From contig OX442419.1 of assembly GCA_949361645.1 (NCBI GenBank), positions 7,402,714-7,466,713 on the forward strand: DNA of 64,000 nucleotides. Reading direction: 5' to 3'. The translations under genes and the position numbers were made by a program. Shown piece by piece: positions 47,901 to 57,677 of this stretch. How positions within the stretch are numbered: position 1 is the stretch's first letter; every line of letters starts with the position of its first letter. Source of the stretch: Spongilla lacustris. Lineage: Eukaryota > Porifera > Demospongiae > Spongillida > Spongillidae. The notes under the pieces are model-generated. The model ran no database searches. It was not told the origin of the DNA and saw only the letters and a list, made by a program, of their open reading frames with translations.

Positions 47901-50900
47901 ATGTTGTTTGCGTATAGCATCTTCAGAAACCTCGCTGTGATGTTTGGGGTACCCTTACTCTCCGGGACTGCCGCGGCGTTATGGATCGATGGTGCTGGTT
48001 ATGATACAATATTATGGTGGAGCTATGTTGGTTGTGTGCCCATCGCATGTTTCTAAAGGTAATCTACGTTCCATTTGTTCAGTGAATTTTTTCAAAAGTG
48101 ATGGATGGGCAGATGAAAATCGAAACTTCGGCACATTCATAAAGCAATAAATTCACTCAGTGTCTCCTTCCCTTTGTCCCATTTCACTGGTGGCTTGGTA
48201 CGATCGCTGACCATGCTGAGCGAGTGGAATAAAGGGTCACACTCCCTCCATCCTGGGTGCCTTAGTGTCATGTCATTCTAAGTTCTACCTAACCGCTTGT
48301 AAGGATTCGTTCGAGGATCGCGCGAGTTAATTAGTGTTGATTGGCCCCGTTTCCAATCCCTCTATATCTGACTGAGCAGGACGTGATTTGCGGGAAAACG
48401 TGCCCGTAGTTTGTTCAAATGTATCTCCGTAACGAATGATATGGAAATTAACGAACAGACCAAACCAATAGCTACAGGACTCCTCTATGTACACGCGTTT
48501 TCAACACTCGTACGTGGAGAAATGAGGAATTCTAACCTGTTGTGTAGATGCCGTAGAAATTAATTAGAGCTTCAAAATGGACACAAACATATAGAGATGA
48601 CGTGGAAACAAGTGTACTACGATACGTGAAAGGAAATGGTTGTACGGTTGAAAAGATGTGTTGTTTACATGTAGTGTAACATGCAATTTTTATAGTGATA
48701 AAATTATAACCCCACGAGCCCAATTTTGCTGGACACTGTCCCAAATACATTCAGTCAATTTGCAAAGGGCTTTAGGCATTGACATGATCAAACGACCTGT
48801 ACATAAGAGTCTCAAAATTTTCTCTATCAGTCATTAATTTCCAATGCATAAGAACTTAAAAGTAATGCTCAAACATGCTGCTTTCTGAAAACACACCCAT
48901 CTACATGTTTGAGTATTACATTAGTCCTTACGCGTTGGAAATCAGGTGTGTGATTTATACGTAAGCGGCAATTGAAGTTTCATCAAATTCATTTGGTAAT
49001 CATCTCTGATCCTCAATAAGAATAATTTGTATCATTGGCATTATTGTTCTCAACCTGTAGTACAAGAAATGTGCAATTCTATGGTATTGCTATGTCATTC
49101 AAATGCTACTTGATGGCTTTGATACAGATTTTACAAATGTCAAATTGATTTAGCTACCAAGCTGTTGCAATTGTTTTTATACTTCAGCATCATCCTTACA
49201 TAAGGACTATGGTCCTTAAATAAGAACAATGGGAAATTAAACCTTATTGTAGGATTATAGTAGGGGGGGGGGGGGGGGAAGGGGGGGAAAGTATCCTCAA
49301 AAGACTAGAATCCATTCCACTTACATGCGTTCATATGCACTGGTTATCATGGTAGAGTAAGACATACAGTATGCCTGAAATGTATGCAAAAGCAACATAC
49401 AAGTTTCATCTTCATTGTAGAGAATGTTGGGGACACCACATGACGTGAAGTTCTCCAGACATCACCTTTGGCCATCAGAAGTGATGGTGGCAAACCAGTG
49501 CTCCTCGATGAATCATTATTTCCACCAACCCCCTGGAGGTAAATAATTGTACACATATGTACATAGGTACATGTATATAATATCACTATGCACCTTATGC
49601 ATTAAGGTATTTGTAAATTCCTTTATTAAGTTAGTAGCATCTCCGGATGATACATTGCTTAAACACAATTTTTAGATAATAGAAGTGTGCGTGTGCATGT
49701 ACAGCAATCGACCGGTTACGTAACCGGACAACCGGATACACAACCGGACGGCTGGTTATGTAACCGGATAATGACTTGCGCATGCACCAACAAGGTTTCA
49801 CATTCACTTATCCACGTGTTACACGCACGATGGATGCATTAGTAGAATACCTTGTTGCTGCATCTCCAAAAGACGCTAAGAGAACAAGAAGTGACGTAAT
49901 TCACCAGCAGTTTGGAGAACGGATCATCAGCTGTTTAAAGAATCCTCTTTGCATTGAGGATAGAAACTTTCGCCAACTTATTAAAAGAAGTGGATTTCAA
50001 CTGCTAGACTTGCTTGAAGCTGGAATAAGGGATGCATTGGTTGTCCAAGTCAAGGGGGAAAAAGAGGTAATTCCATTTGTGTTCGTAAATTCAATTTGAT
50101 TACTGTTCGCCATTGGTATACATGTACAGAATGCTAATGACCGCACAATTATGAAAGGCTACAGAAGGGTCGCTATAGTGGAGAAATTCTACCATGATAA
50201 AGATTGTCTACATGCTGGTTCAAGAAAAACCTATGCTGGGGTAAGTAGTATTTCCTTGCTATAGGAGTGCCATATACATGCATATGCTAAGTTGAGTCAT
50301 TGTACACTGTAGGTCCAGTCATTGTACTCCTACATACCAAGAGTTGTGGTTGAAAAGTATGTAAGCTTGTGTTCAACATGCAGCTTAAGGAAACCACAGC
50401 ACACTAAAGCCCCTTTAAGACCAATAATAGCTGATGGGCTATTTTCTCATATCCAGGTAGGATTAATCACTATTCATGCTGACTACATGTACAAAATATT
50501 TATTCATATCTGTAGATTGATCTGATTGATATGAGGCATATGCCACATAATGGATGCAACTGGATATTACACATTGTGGATCATTGGTCAAAGTTTAATC
50601 TTGCATTTCCTCTTGTGAAAAAGAAGGCAAACCATGTGGTTAAAGTATTGCACAACTATGTTTTCCCAGTTTTTGGCTTGCCTGTTATCATTCACGGTGA
50701 TAATGGCAAAGAATTTGTAAACAAACTCATTGGAGATTTAGTTTCAACATGGCCAGGTCATGTGCAGCTAATCAGTGGTCGTCCGCGACATCCCCAATCC
50801 CAAGGGCTAGTTGAGCAGCACACTACACACTTGAGAGAATGATCAGTGCCAAGGTTGTTGAATACAGCGATCCTTCCCCACCATGGTCTCAATGGCTTCC

Positions 50901-53900
50901 AAATATTGTGTGTAAGTGATCCAATGTTTTTCTAAATGTTATGATGAATTTATTTACCTCTGCAGACACAATGAACACTCAGGTTCATGACACCACCAAA
51001 CAAACCCCATATGAGTTAGCATTTGGCCAACCTCCAAGGGCAATTTTTGTTCCAGATGTCAACTTTCAGGGACAGCTTGATGAAGATGTTTTGAAGCGGC
51101 CTTCAGAGGAAGTGAAGAAAGACAAAGAAGAGGATGATGTGGGAAAAAGAAGAGAAATATGTGGGAAAAGAAGAGGAGGATGAAGAGAAAGAAGAGGAAG
51201 ATGAGGAGAAAGAAGAGGAGGATGAGGAGAAAGAGGAGGAGGATGAGGAGAAAGAAGAGGGGGATGAGGAGAAAGAAGAGGAGAATGAGGAGAAAGAAGA
51301 GGGGGATGAGGAGAAAGAAGAGGGGGATGAGGAGAAAGAAGAGGGGGATGAGGAGAAAGAAGAGGTGGATGAGGAGAAAGAAGAGGGGGATGAGGAGAAA
51401 GAAGAGGTGGATGAGGAGAAAGAAGAGGTGGATGAGGAGAAAGAAGAGGAGGATGAGGAGAAAGGAGAGGAGGATGAGGAGAAAGAAGAGGAGGATGAGG
51501 AGAAAGAAGAGGTGGATGAGGAAAAAGAAGAGGGGGATGAGGAGAAAGAAGAGGGGGATGAGGAGAAAGAAGAGGTGGATGAGGAGAAAGAAGAGGAGGA
51601 TGAGGAGAAAGGAGAGGAGGATGAGGAGAAAGAAGAGGAGGATGAGGAGAAAGAAGAGGAGGATGAGGAGAAAGAAGAGGTGGATGAGGAGAAAGAAGAT
51701 ATAGCAAAGTACAGTGGGGATGTAGACAAGGAAGATGATTTCGAAGACGATGGGAACAATGTAGTGGAAAAGGATTTGGAAGGTACGTATGTGGGCACTG
51801 TTGCAAGTCAGTCCGAATGCAATTATGAGGAGAGAAACAAAACCACTGCTGCAAGCGATCTTCCTGATTCAGAAGTATGTGATGATCTTGAAAGTGATTA
51901 TGATCAGGATGGTAACAACAATGGATATGTAAGTGCCTAAATATATATTTTAACCTAATTAATCTTTCTGGTTCTTTTCGTTGTATAGGTGGCTTTACTG
52001 AAGTCATATTCAAGGGTTTTGGCTACTACTGAGAAGCACTTGGCTGTTCGTCAGATTGCAGATAAGGAATATTTGAAAAATGCTAATAGGATGATGGTAA
52101 AATACAACCTTAAGCACGAAGTTAAAGAGTTTCATGTGGGAGATTGTGTTAGTGTAAGAATTCCTCGCATTGATCGGGCTTCCACTGACCCAAATAGACT
52201 GCCATACATAATTGTACAGGTGATTGGAACAGCACGTGCAATGTACTGCTTGCAGTGCAAATCAGGAGTGTTGAACCAATGCTATTCTGCTTGTGATCTG
52301 GAATTGTTTGAAGGGAATTACAACCTATCTGTGAAAGGATGGGAAAGGTCTACTCGTGTGTCACTTCGAGCGGCTTCTTAAGAAAGTACACCATGGAGTG
52401 CATTTTCAAAGAATAATGTAGGTGCAAGTGCACAGCAGGCTGCAGCACACAACGGTGCCCTTGTAAGAAGAATACAATCGAATGCACCTCACACTGTCAT
52501 AAAGGGGATAATTGCAAAAACAAGAATTGTACACCTGCATCTGCAATGAAATTATCAACACCATCTAATAGCAACAAAACTCCTTTCTTGGATACTCAAG
52601 CTTCATTATTGTCTATTTGCTTCGGAAAGTGTGCACATGCGTGCATGCTTTACCTTATTTAACAATTTGAATCATTACTACCCCACATTAAACTCAGTGG
52701 CTGTGAAATTGATATATGTTATTCCCCAGTGATGTACTGATGTGTAGTAAAATTCTGGTCCTGAAATACACTGCTTATGCTATGATAATGGAGCAGCTTC
52801 AGTTACAGACAAAAAATTTGTCACTAAAAGGCACATATCAAAGTTAGTGGACGGCAAATGAAAAGTGGGTTGTAAGTTCATACATAAGTTTTACTATTCC
52901 AATGCAATGTAAAGAAATTGCCAGTATCTCTCTAGCAGTGTCTGGGGCCTGGATTTTTAAATTGTGTACAGGTGTGCACACTGTAAAATGCACCACACTC
53001 ATAATGTATTTTGTGTACTTCAAATATGTTCCTGATAGAGGACAGTAAGTACTATTACTTGTATATGAAATCAATCTAATAAGTTCATTTATCTGTTGAG
53101 TTTGACAATACAGTGTGTACACTTGTGCACACTTTAATACCAACATAACCGGACAGCCCGTTACACAACCGGCATCCAGATACGTAACCGGCAATGTTGG
53201 GCATCCGTATGGAACATATATGTTGATTATATGATTTTTTTCTGTCATGCAATTTAAGTACACATACACTCCCACTGGTTGTGTTTTTTTACACAGAAAT
53301 GGAAAATGGTTTGTGGAAAACTTAGGCACAACATTTTGCATATATTTAAAAAAAGTATCATAACATTTCTTTAGCTACAGGATGCCTCTACATATATGTG
53401 CACAACCAAACTGAAGTGACGCTGATCGATACTCCAACATATAACCCTGGGGGTTTTTTTGGTAGCAGCAAAATTAAATAAATTGTCAAGAGATAAATGA
53501 TTTTGAAATGAAATTTAAAAATAAAGCATTTACAGTTGCAACTTTTATAGTACTACAATTATAATTCCAAAAGATGATTTTCTAATAATATAATATACAC
53601 AAAACATGTAGATGTACACATACAGGTATCATTTTTACTAATTTGTAACTGTCTCATTTGACCTTATATGCACTTCAAGCAGGCAACTCATAATGCTCAT
53701 TCACCCACTATTGTTGTGTAGATAATTGGTGGAGAACAATTAAGGGTCCATGGCAGAATTAATTCATAGTTTAATGATGTGTGTGATGCATGCATTTTTA
53801 ATTCTGTCTTAGGGAGTAATCGCTATATAGGATTTCAAATGTGAAAATCAAAACATGTACAGCTGTGACTATCCATTAATTGGTATAAGACATTTACAAA

Positions 53901-54840
53901 TGCACATGTACATGTACATACGTACATACATGTACACAGTGATAAAATTATAAACACACAAGGTTGATTTTGTTGAGTAATTGTCCCATTTAAATGTACA
54001 ATTATTACATGTACATTACATGTCAAAATTACACATCCTTACATATACTTTAATGAAATGAAGTCACCAATATTGATAGTATCATTCTCCTCCTCATTTG
54101 TAAAATCAAATCAGATTTTTTTTAAAAAACAAGTCAAAACATAATTCTCTTCTAAACAATATTTACCTGTCGATCTGTAAAACAATCAAACTGCTTCACC
54201 ATCACTTGCTTCAGGAGTTCTGGGTCAGATAACACAATAACTGGGGTAGCACCAATGTAGTATCTGCCATTTAGAGCAATTAAGAATTTCTAATAATTCA
54301 TAGCTAAAAGTATATAATTATATATATGCGTTATGTATATTGAAAGTACTTTTGGTCAGTATAAATCTGATCACTTACACCCTAAGGAAAATTGAACATG
54401 CAAAACCATCAGTTCGCAAGCAAAGTGCTTAGGCTACATGGCAGTAGAATGGTTTAACCTATTACCCTATCTAAAGGTAAATAGCATTGCAATGAGCATC
54501 GAGGGTTTTAATTTTCCATACACTTCAGTTTTGTTTTATTAGAAATAATTTATTAGTTATTAAAAAAGCACAGTCATACAATGCACCTGTACATGCAATT
54601 AAACATTACGTTTCTTCCCAAATGTTCTGCTTGTATAGATGGGTACTTGTAACAAGAATTAATAGTATACAGTGTAGTAGTGCAAAGCACTTACAAATTC
54701 AGTACACATAAGCATGTATATGTACATGTACGTGCATAGGTGTGCATGCTTGTATATGCATACAAATTCTGCACCAGTTCTGCTTACCCTGACACAGGAC
54801 CATATGTTTCCGTCATGTATTTATTCATTCCTAGTGGGCC
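29983..54840 (-). CDS. cytochrome P450, CYP3-like; N-terminal exon not found
   Basis: Eleven minus-strand exons with GT-AG borders and matching phases: 54788-54840, 54167-54263, 49401-49532, 42712-42800, 40352-40497, 38901-39031, 38554-38826, 37189-37277, 35609-35746, 35365-35527 and 29983-30060 (462 residues). Motifs, numbered in the visible part: helix [19 protein letters not shown], oxygen-binding helix I AGYETT (269-274), ESLR (327-330), FRPERF (380-384), haem loop [10 protein letters not shown] with Cys about 407, and the end [15 protein letters not shown]. The pattern ([15 protein letters not shown] then SLFTMEVI) is that of CYP3/CYP5-clan monooxygenases, which are microsomal. About 45 residues with the membrane anchor are missing upstream of [14 protein letters not shown]. 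All exons are open, so the gene is probably functional. The gene spans at least 25 kb because its introns are full of transposons. Confidence 0.92.
30239..30474 (+). repeat. 5' LTR, 236 bp
   Basis: Identical to 34492-34727. It contains a perfect palindromic CRE-like site TGACGTCA (30312-30319) and a TATA box TATATAA (30354-30360), which together make a plausible promoter with transcription starting downstream in the LTR. Confidence 0.95.
30312..30360 (+). promoter_or_regulatory. LTR promoter: CRE-like site plus TATA box
   Basis: TGACGTCA is the classic binding site of CREB/ATF factors, and CTATATAAG lies 34 bases further on. Both are seen directly and both recur in the 3' LTR (34565 onward). 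That they drive the element is an inference. Confidence 0.6.
30476..30486 (+). promoter_or_regulatory. primer binding site, tRNA-Ser type
   Basis: TGGCGACGAGG lies one base after the 5' LTR. It is complementary to the 3' end, including CCA, that I recall for metazoan tRNA-Ser(GCU). It would prime minus-strand synthesis. Confidence 0.7.
30497..34464 (+). pseudogene. gag-pol of the 236 bp-LTR gypsy element, one frameshift
   Basis: One frame from the ATG at 30497 to 34015 covers, by approximate residue: Gag (1-190), two CCHC knuckles starting CFRCGG (200) and CHKCGEKGH (219), and an aspartic protease DTGA (297). It then covers reverse transcriptase with YLDD (583), RNase H with CDAS (731), and integrase with a zinc domain (955 on) and the acidic triad in LDFAG (1018), SDNGSAF (1073) and GQAERV (1109). 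Between about 33851 and 33865 a one-base deletion shifts the frame. The integrase C-terminus and tail continue in another frame to a stop at 34462-34464 (ending [13 protein letters not shown]). The Pol type is like the K02A2.6-like/Mag group of invertebrate gypsy elements. No envelope gene is present. The base composition is richer in GC than the surroundings. Confidence 0.93.
34478..34491 (+). promoter_or_regulatory. polypurine tract
   Basis: AAGGAGGGAGGAAA lies directly before the 3' LTR and would prime plus-strand synthesis. Confidence 0.85.
34492..34727 (+). repeat. 3' LTR, 236 bp
   Basis: Identical at every position read to the 5' LTR at 30239-30474; followed by the target duplication GGTAT. 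Confidence 0.95.
40841..40991. mobile_element. 151 bp CACTRTG-type MITE
   Basis: The left end CACTGTGTAAAAAGGG and the right end CCTTTTTCATAGTG are inverted. Inside, repeated GTTATACACTAGTGTATAAC-like palindromes form a strong hairpin. The same GTGTATAAC words fill 16540-16790. It lies in a P450 intron; no exact target duplication is evident. Confidence 0.65.
41079..41898. mobile_element. 820 bp fold-back element, copy 1
   Basis: The whole element is one long palindrome with arms of about 400 bases. It starts GGGAAAGTTTACGAGAAAAG and ends with the inverse, centred near 41480. It is flanked by the 4 bp duplication ATAT (41075-41078 and 41899-41902). It is nearly identical to 43158-43979 and carries no coding capacity. 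It lies in the P450 intron between exons 42712-42800 and 40352-40497. Confidence 0.92.
43158..43979. mobile_element. 822 bp fold-back element, copy 2
   Basis: Same structure and termini as copy 1, flanked by ATGT (43154-43157 and 43980-43983). The two copies differ at only a few positions and at small indels, such as TAATTTTTATG missing from the left arm of copy 1. They were therefore inserted recently and independently. The 104-codon frame at 43752-44066 is an artefact. Confidence 0.92.
44026..46462. mobile_element. mariner-like palindromic element, split by a hAT element
   Basis: The ends CAGTGGAGATCGTGGTAG (44026) and CTATCACGATCTCCACTG (ending 46462) are inverted, with TA on both sides (44024-44025, 46463-46464). 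CAGTG ends and a TA target are typical of Tc1/mariner. Almost the entire 1.4 kb is palindromic, with its centre near 45740. Without the nested element at 44313-45322 the left and right arms pair throughout. No transposase is present. Confidence 0.85.
44313..45322. mobile_element. hAT-like non-autonomous element, nested
   Basis: It is flanked by the 8 bp duplication CTCTAAAT (44305-44312 and 45323-45330), the size made by hAT transposases. The ends CAAGGTTGCC and GGCAACCCTG are inverted, with CAGGCC/GGCCTG-rich subterminal sequence. It splits the left arm of the mariner-like palindrome; the intact right arm shows the empty site. No transposase was found, and a poly-C tract lies at 44860-44876. 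Confidence 0.88.
46954..48742. mobile_element. 1.8 kb element with long inverted ends
   Basis: The ends GGAACAGTGTCCAGCAAAAT and ATTTTGCTGGACACTGTCCC are inverted, and the terminal arms of about 110 bases pair. The flanking 4 bp duplication is AAAT (46950-46953 and 48743-48746). A second inverted pair inside (47405-47510 and 48388-48480) matches the core of the 820 bp fold-back elements, so the families are related. The centre (47560-48340) is not palindromic and holds a 97-codon open frame. Confidence 0.82.
47763..48056 (+). CDS. hydrophobic open frame inside the 1.8 kb element
   Basis: Unrecognised. It is 97 codons with a long hydrophobic stretch ([20 protein letters not shown]), suggesting one or two membrane segments if translated. 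The frame may be a captured host fragment or chance. It lies in the only non-palindromic part of the element. Confidence 0.2.
   Translation: MRHFITIQKTNRPFFFTLGTESVDLEELSSSLFVYLMLLVYYMPIAMLFAYSIFRNLAVMFGVPLLSGTAAALWIDGAGYDTILWWSYVGCVPIACF
49194..49243. repeat. diverged end of the TTAA element family
   Basis: CATCCTTACATAAGGACTAT then GTCCTTAAATAAG and GGGAAATTAAACCTTATTG resemble the right end of the 14768-17481 element. A poly-G tract (49264-49281) follows. No partner end was found nearby. Confidence 0.6.
49830..52566 (+). pseudogene. KRBA2-like integrase gene, disrupted
   Basis: Exons 49830-50066, 50130-50240, 50313-50456, 50516-50911, 50966-51931 and 51989-52383 have GT-AG borders. Exons 2-3 carry a zinc domain ([11 protein letters not shown], then CSTC). 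Exon 4 has the catalytic core: [18 protein letters not shown] and SQGLVEQ, giving the D,D,E triad. Exon 5 has [15 protein letters not shown], then a huge acidic repeat, and exon 6 has [20 protein letters not shown], the conserved post-integrase domain. A cysteine-rich CXC-like module ([16 protein letters not shown], at about 52423-52566) follows in another frame. Frame changes near 50818, near 51140-51180 and before the CXC part indicate a decayed copy, unless unseen introns compensate. The product would have been a cut-and-paste integrase. Confidence 0.8.
51165..51700 (+). repeat. 21 bp coding-type minisatellite (EEGDEEK)
   Basis: About 25 tandem copies of GAAGAGGGGGATGAGGAGAAA and variants, encoding EE(E/G/V)DEEK in one frame without stops. 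It is inserted between the integrase core and the C-terminal domain of the Ginger-like gene. Blocks of variants recur in the same order (51361-51480 and 51571-51660), which shows segmental expansion. Confidence 0.93.
53936..53990. repeat. remnant end of the 1.8 kb element family
   Basis: GTGATAAAATTATAAACACA then GATTTTGTTGAGTAATTGTCCC matches, with changes, the right end of the 46954-48742 element. It is a truncated copy. Confidence 0.6.
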
Positions 54841-54922
54841 CTGTAGGGAAAAAAAAAACTATATAAGCAAAAGTGTATCTTAGGTAAACTGCGACATTAG
54901 ACCTGGTTGGCTTTTGTTGTAA

Positions 54923-54925
<3 letters not shown>

Positions 54926-54952
<27 letters not shown>
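54926..54952. repeat. poly-G tract
   Basis: About 26 G's in the P450 5' region, outside the exon at 54788-54840. Confidence 0.95.
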
Positions 54953-54954
<2 letters not shown>

Positions 54955-57537
54955 GGTCTGAAGTAGTAGAAGACTAAAGGTGCAGGGGTTAGAGCCTCAT
55001 TCTTTTTTGAATGACACTTGTATCAGTACATGTACACAAGTTCAAACCCCTATCACAAGTCTTCTGCTACTTGAGATCCAATACATCCAACCCTTTCTAA
55101 TTTTTTTCCTCATACGTGTAATTGAATCAGTGATCCAATACATACAAATGTAAATGACATGTGAATACATGCATATCCATGTGGGTATTCATGTATGTAA
55201 ATGTACTCATTATAAATTCATTACATGTACATGGTAATTGTAAAACATGTAAGCTTTAGTGATATACCTTATCCTCGGCATTTGAATTGCATAATTTAAA
55301 GTGGACATTAACTACAGTAGCATGGGAGCTAGATACATGTATGTGGGCGTGGTGGGGTGCCACATGGTGGATGGTTAAAAAGGCTAGAGACCAATCAGTG
55401 CATACAACTCATTGCTTTCATGTTTATATTTATTCTTGTAGTGGATATGTCACTCTAACAGGTGATCAGAATACCTCAAGAGACATGTAGAGTATGATTG
55501 CTATGAGTGCATTGGTTGTATTTCTATCCTGCAAGATTTTTCCCAGGGGGCCCATAATGACATAGTTTTTTTTTTTAGCAAAAAGAATTTTTTATTTGCT
55601 GTGAATGTGTTTATAAGCTGTGTCTGCATGTATATGATGCATGTGTTGTAGTGACGTGCCATAACCACTGGTAACCTACACTGGTCATCTGCACTGCAGC
55701 TATAGAAGTGAATTTATGGTGTGACAATGTGAAGTTTACAGGTCTAGATACATGTAGGTACCAGACCACTCAGACCACCCCACACCAGTCACAAAGTCCC
55801 CCCGAGGCCACTCTCACTCCAACACCAACCAGACCAGAGCAGAATACCAGCCCTCACATCCCCCCAGCTACCCCCCACTTATGTTCCATTTTTCCCACTT
55901 ATGTTCCATTTTTCCCATGACCCTTTAAATTTCAGCGCTAAAGGCAATAAGGAATACCACCAGGTCCCAAAGGTTAAGGCGACCATACACTAAGCAACAT
56001 GTTGTGCACAACTCAAATGAATATTGATAAATTAATGGATTACTACTAGATTACTGAAATTTTATGTATATTCATATTGCCCAGTGTATGGTCGCCTTAA
56101 AGGTTCCTTGGGCACCTGGTGGTATTCCCTTGTGGAATTAACACCATCTCCAAAGGACATAACCACAGTACTTTCCCCCATACAGAAGGCCAACGGCAGT
56201 ATGTTTAGAACCCCACAACACTGCCAAAGACCTCAAGGGTGTAGAGGGTTATCATAGGGGGTCAGACTCAATATTAGTAGCAAGTGAACCAGAGAATATA
56301 TGTTTCAGTTAAAAAATTTGCCCAATTGCTCTAGCTTCACCACTAACACTTGCAATTTTGACATGTAATTGCCAAATAGTTTTTAAAAAGCTTAGGTAAA
56401 TATTTACTGTAACCATCGCTGATAGTGCAAGACTCCCAAATTTCAATATTTACCTATTTGCTATGTAGAATAATGTTTTTTTTTCAACAAAATTTGGTAT
56501 ATAATCAACCAGAAGTATAAAAATACAAATATTTAACCTGATCCTCTATATATAAAATAGTATTTATTACTAATTGTGCTGATTCTAAGGTTCGATTTTT
56601 GAATTCATTTTCAAGGATTTGAATGATGCATTACATTCTCTGTACATAAGTTAGATTATTACTTATACTCTATACTGGTGCAAAATAGTTTGCATGAAGT
56701 GTAATTCAGTACTTGCATTTCTTCATTATGTTCACATGACACAGCTTGGGTACTCCAAGGACTATTATAATACATTGTAATGCTAATAGTCCTTGGGCAA
56801 TCTATGCTGTGGTGCACTATAGAAGTTGATATAAAAAGCTTCTTTTGTGGCAATGGAATGTGACGATTGGGATTTAATATTTCATGAACATGTTACTAGC
56901 TAATCTTTCCCAGCCTTAGATAAACTTTTCCAACCACAGTAAACAGTCACAAGGTTCCTTACAAGTATCCAAATCTTAGTGTCAAAAGTTTTTGGTGAAT
57001 CCAGGATTGTTAATTATCCCATACATGTAATCTGATAGGTATCCATACATCCATAGAGGGCCACCAGACCTACATGTACAGTGCACATGGGTAAGTATCT
57101 AGTAACGTATATATCTAGATCTGGTACGCAGACTAGATTTCAGAATCAGGATAGTTCCTCCCTCAGTCTTGTTTATTTCATCAAAAAAAAACATGTCACA
57201 CATTTTAAAACCCTTTCGAAGTACTACTAGATCAAAGTTGTTGATTCCATCGCAGTAAAGACCCTATGAGTAACTGACATGCTTTCAATATAGCATCCTC
57301 TAGCCATAAAATATAATCCTGGACTTATAAGTTGATCATGAATACGCAATTCCGTTGATTACATGTACATACATACATGTACATGTACCAGTCTAACTCA
57401 CAATTAACATCAAAGTGTGAGCCTCACATACAATTAGACAATGTATAAGCCAATCATCCAAACAATGGACTAAAGTTGTGTGTGAGAATCCATTACTGTG
57501 TTAATTTTTTTTATGTATATATGTACCTGTACATAAT
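54953..57537. other. stretch upstream of the visible P450 exons
   Basis: No exon could be assigned. The missing P450 N-terminal exon should lie here or beyond the LTR element. A proline/threonine-rich open frame (55708-55920) contains a 24 bp direct repeat (CTTATGTTCCATTTTTCCCA) and is probably not coding. Two nested hairpin elements lie at 55951-56128. Confidence 0.4.
55951..56128. mobile_element. nested pair of hairpin elements
   Basis: The outer arms GGAATACCACCAGGTCCCAA (55951) and TTGGGCACCTGGTGGTATTCC (to 56128) are inverted. Between them is a 119 bp element with ends GGCGACCATACACT and AGTGTATGGTCGCC (55978-56096), bordered by TTAA on both sides (55974-55977, 56097-56100). The inner one is thus a TTAA-type MITE that inserted in the loop of an older hairpin. 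Confidence 0.82.
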
Positions 57538-57542
57538 GATAG

Positions 57543-57677
57543 TGTAACGGGCATTGGAAACTGTATAATTGCTATGTGCGCATGCGTATGATTACATATA
57601 TAGGTGTCTGTAGTGAGTATTCGTGTCAGTCTTTGTAACCTTGCTGCTATATAGATGGAATGGATGAGGCCGCTACA
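57543..57677 (+). repeat. 5' LTR, 135 bp
   Basis: Identical to 62530-62664. A TATATA box lies at 57597-57602. The last 18 bases already contain the ATG (57660) that opens the gag-pol frame. Confidence 0.95.

Larger units (their letters stand above)
49698..53203 (+). mobile_element. Ginger-like DNA transposon in a P450 intron
   Basis: The left end (TGTACAGCAATCGACCGGTT, followed by repeated GTAACCGG/CAACCGG words) and the right end (CCGGCAATGTTGGGCA preceded by the same words) are inverted with gaps. They enclose a spliced KRBA2-type integrase gene. An element beginning TGT with a gypsy-like integrase but no reverse transcriptase fits the Ginger group of cut-and-paste transposons. The target duplication is unclear. 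It sits antisense in the P450 intron between 49532 and 54167. Confidence 0.72.

Noticed and set aside
51066..52013. Minus-strand 315-codon frame rich in LLSPHPP and 231-codon Ser-rich frame
   Set aside because: Antisense reading of the EExDEEK minisatellite and flanks; no start context or domain.
52844..53341. 165-codon minus-strand frame at the right end of the Ginger-like element
   Set aside because: No domain, unusual composition, and it overlaps the terminal inverted repeats.
55240..55310. Candidate P450 first exon on the minus strand (MSTLNYAIQMPR)
   Set aside because: Its donor phase does not match the next exon and it lacks the proline-rich hinge expected before GPLGMNKYM.
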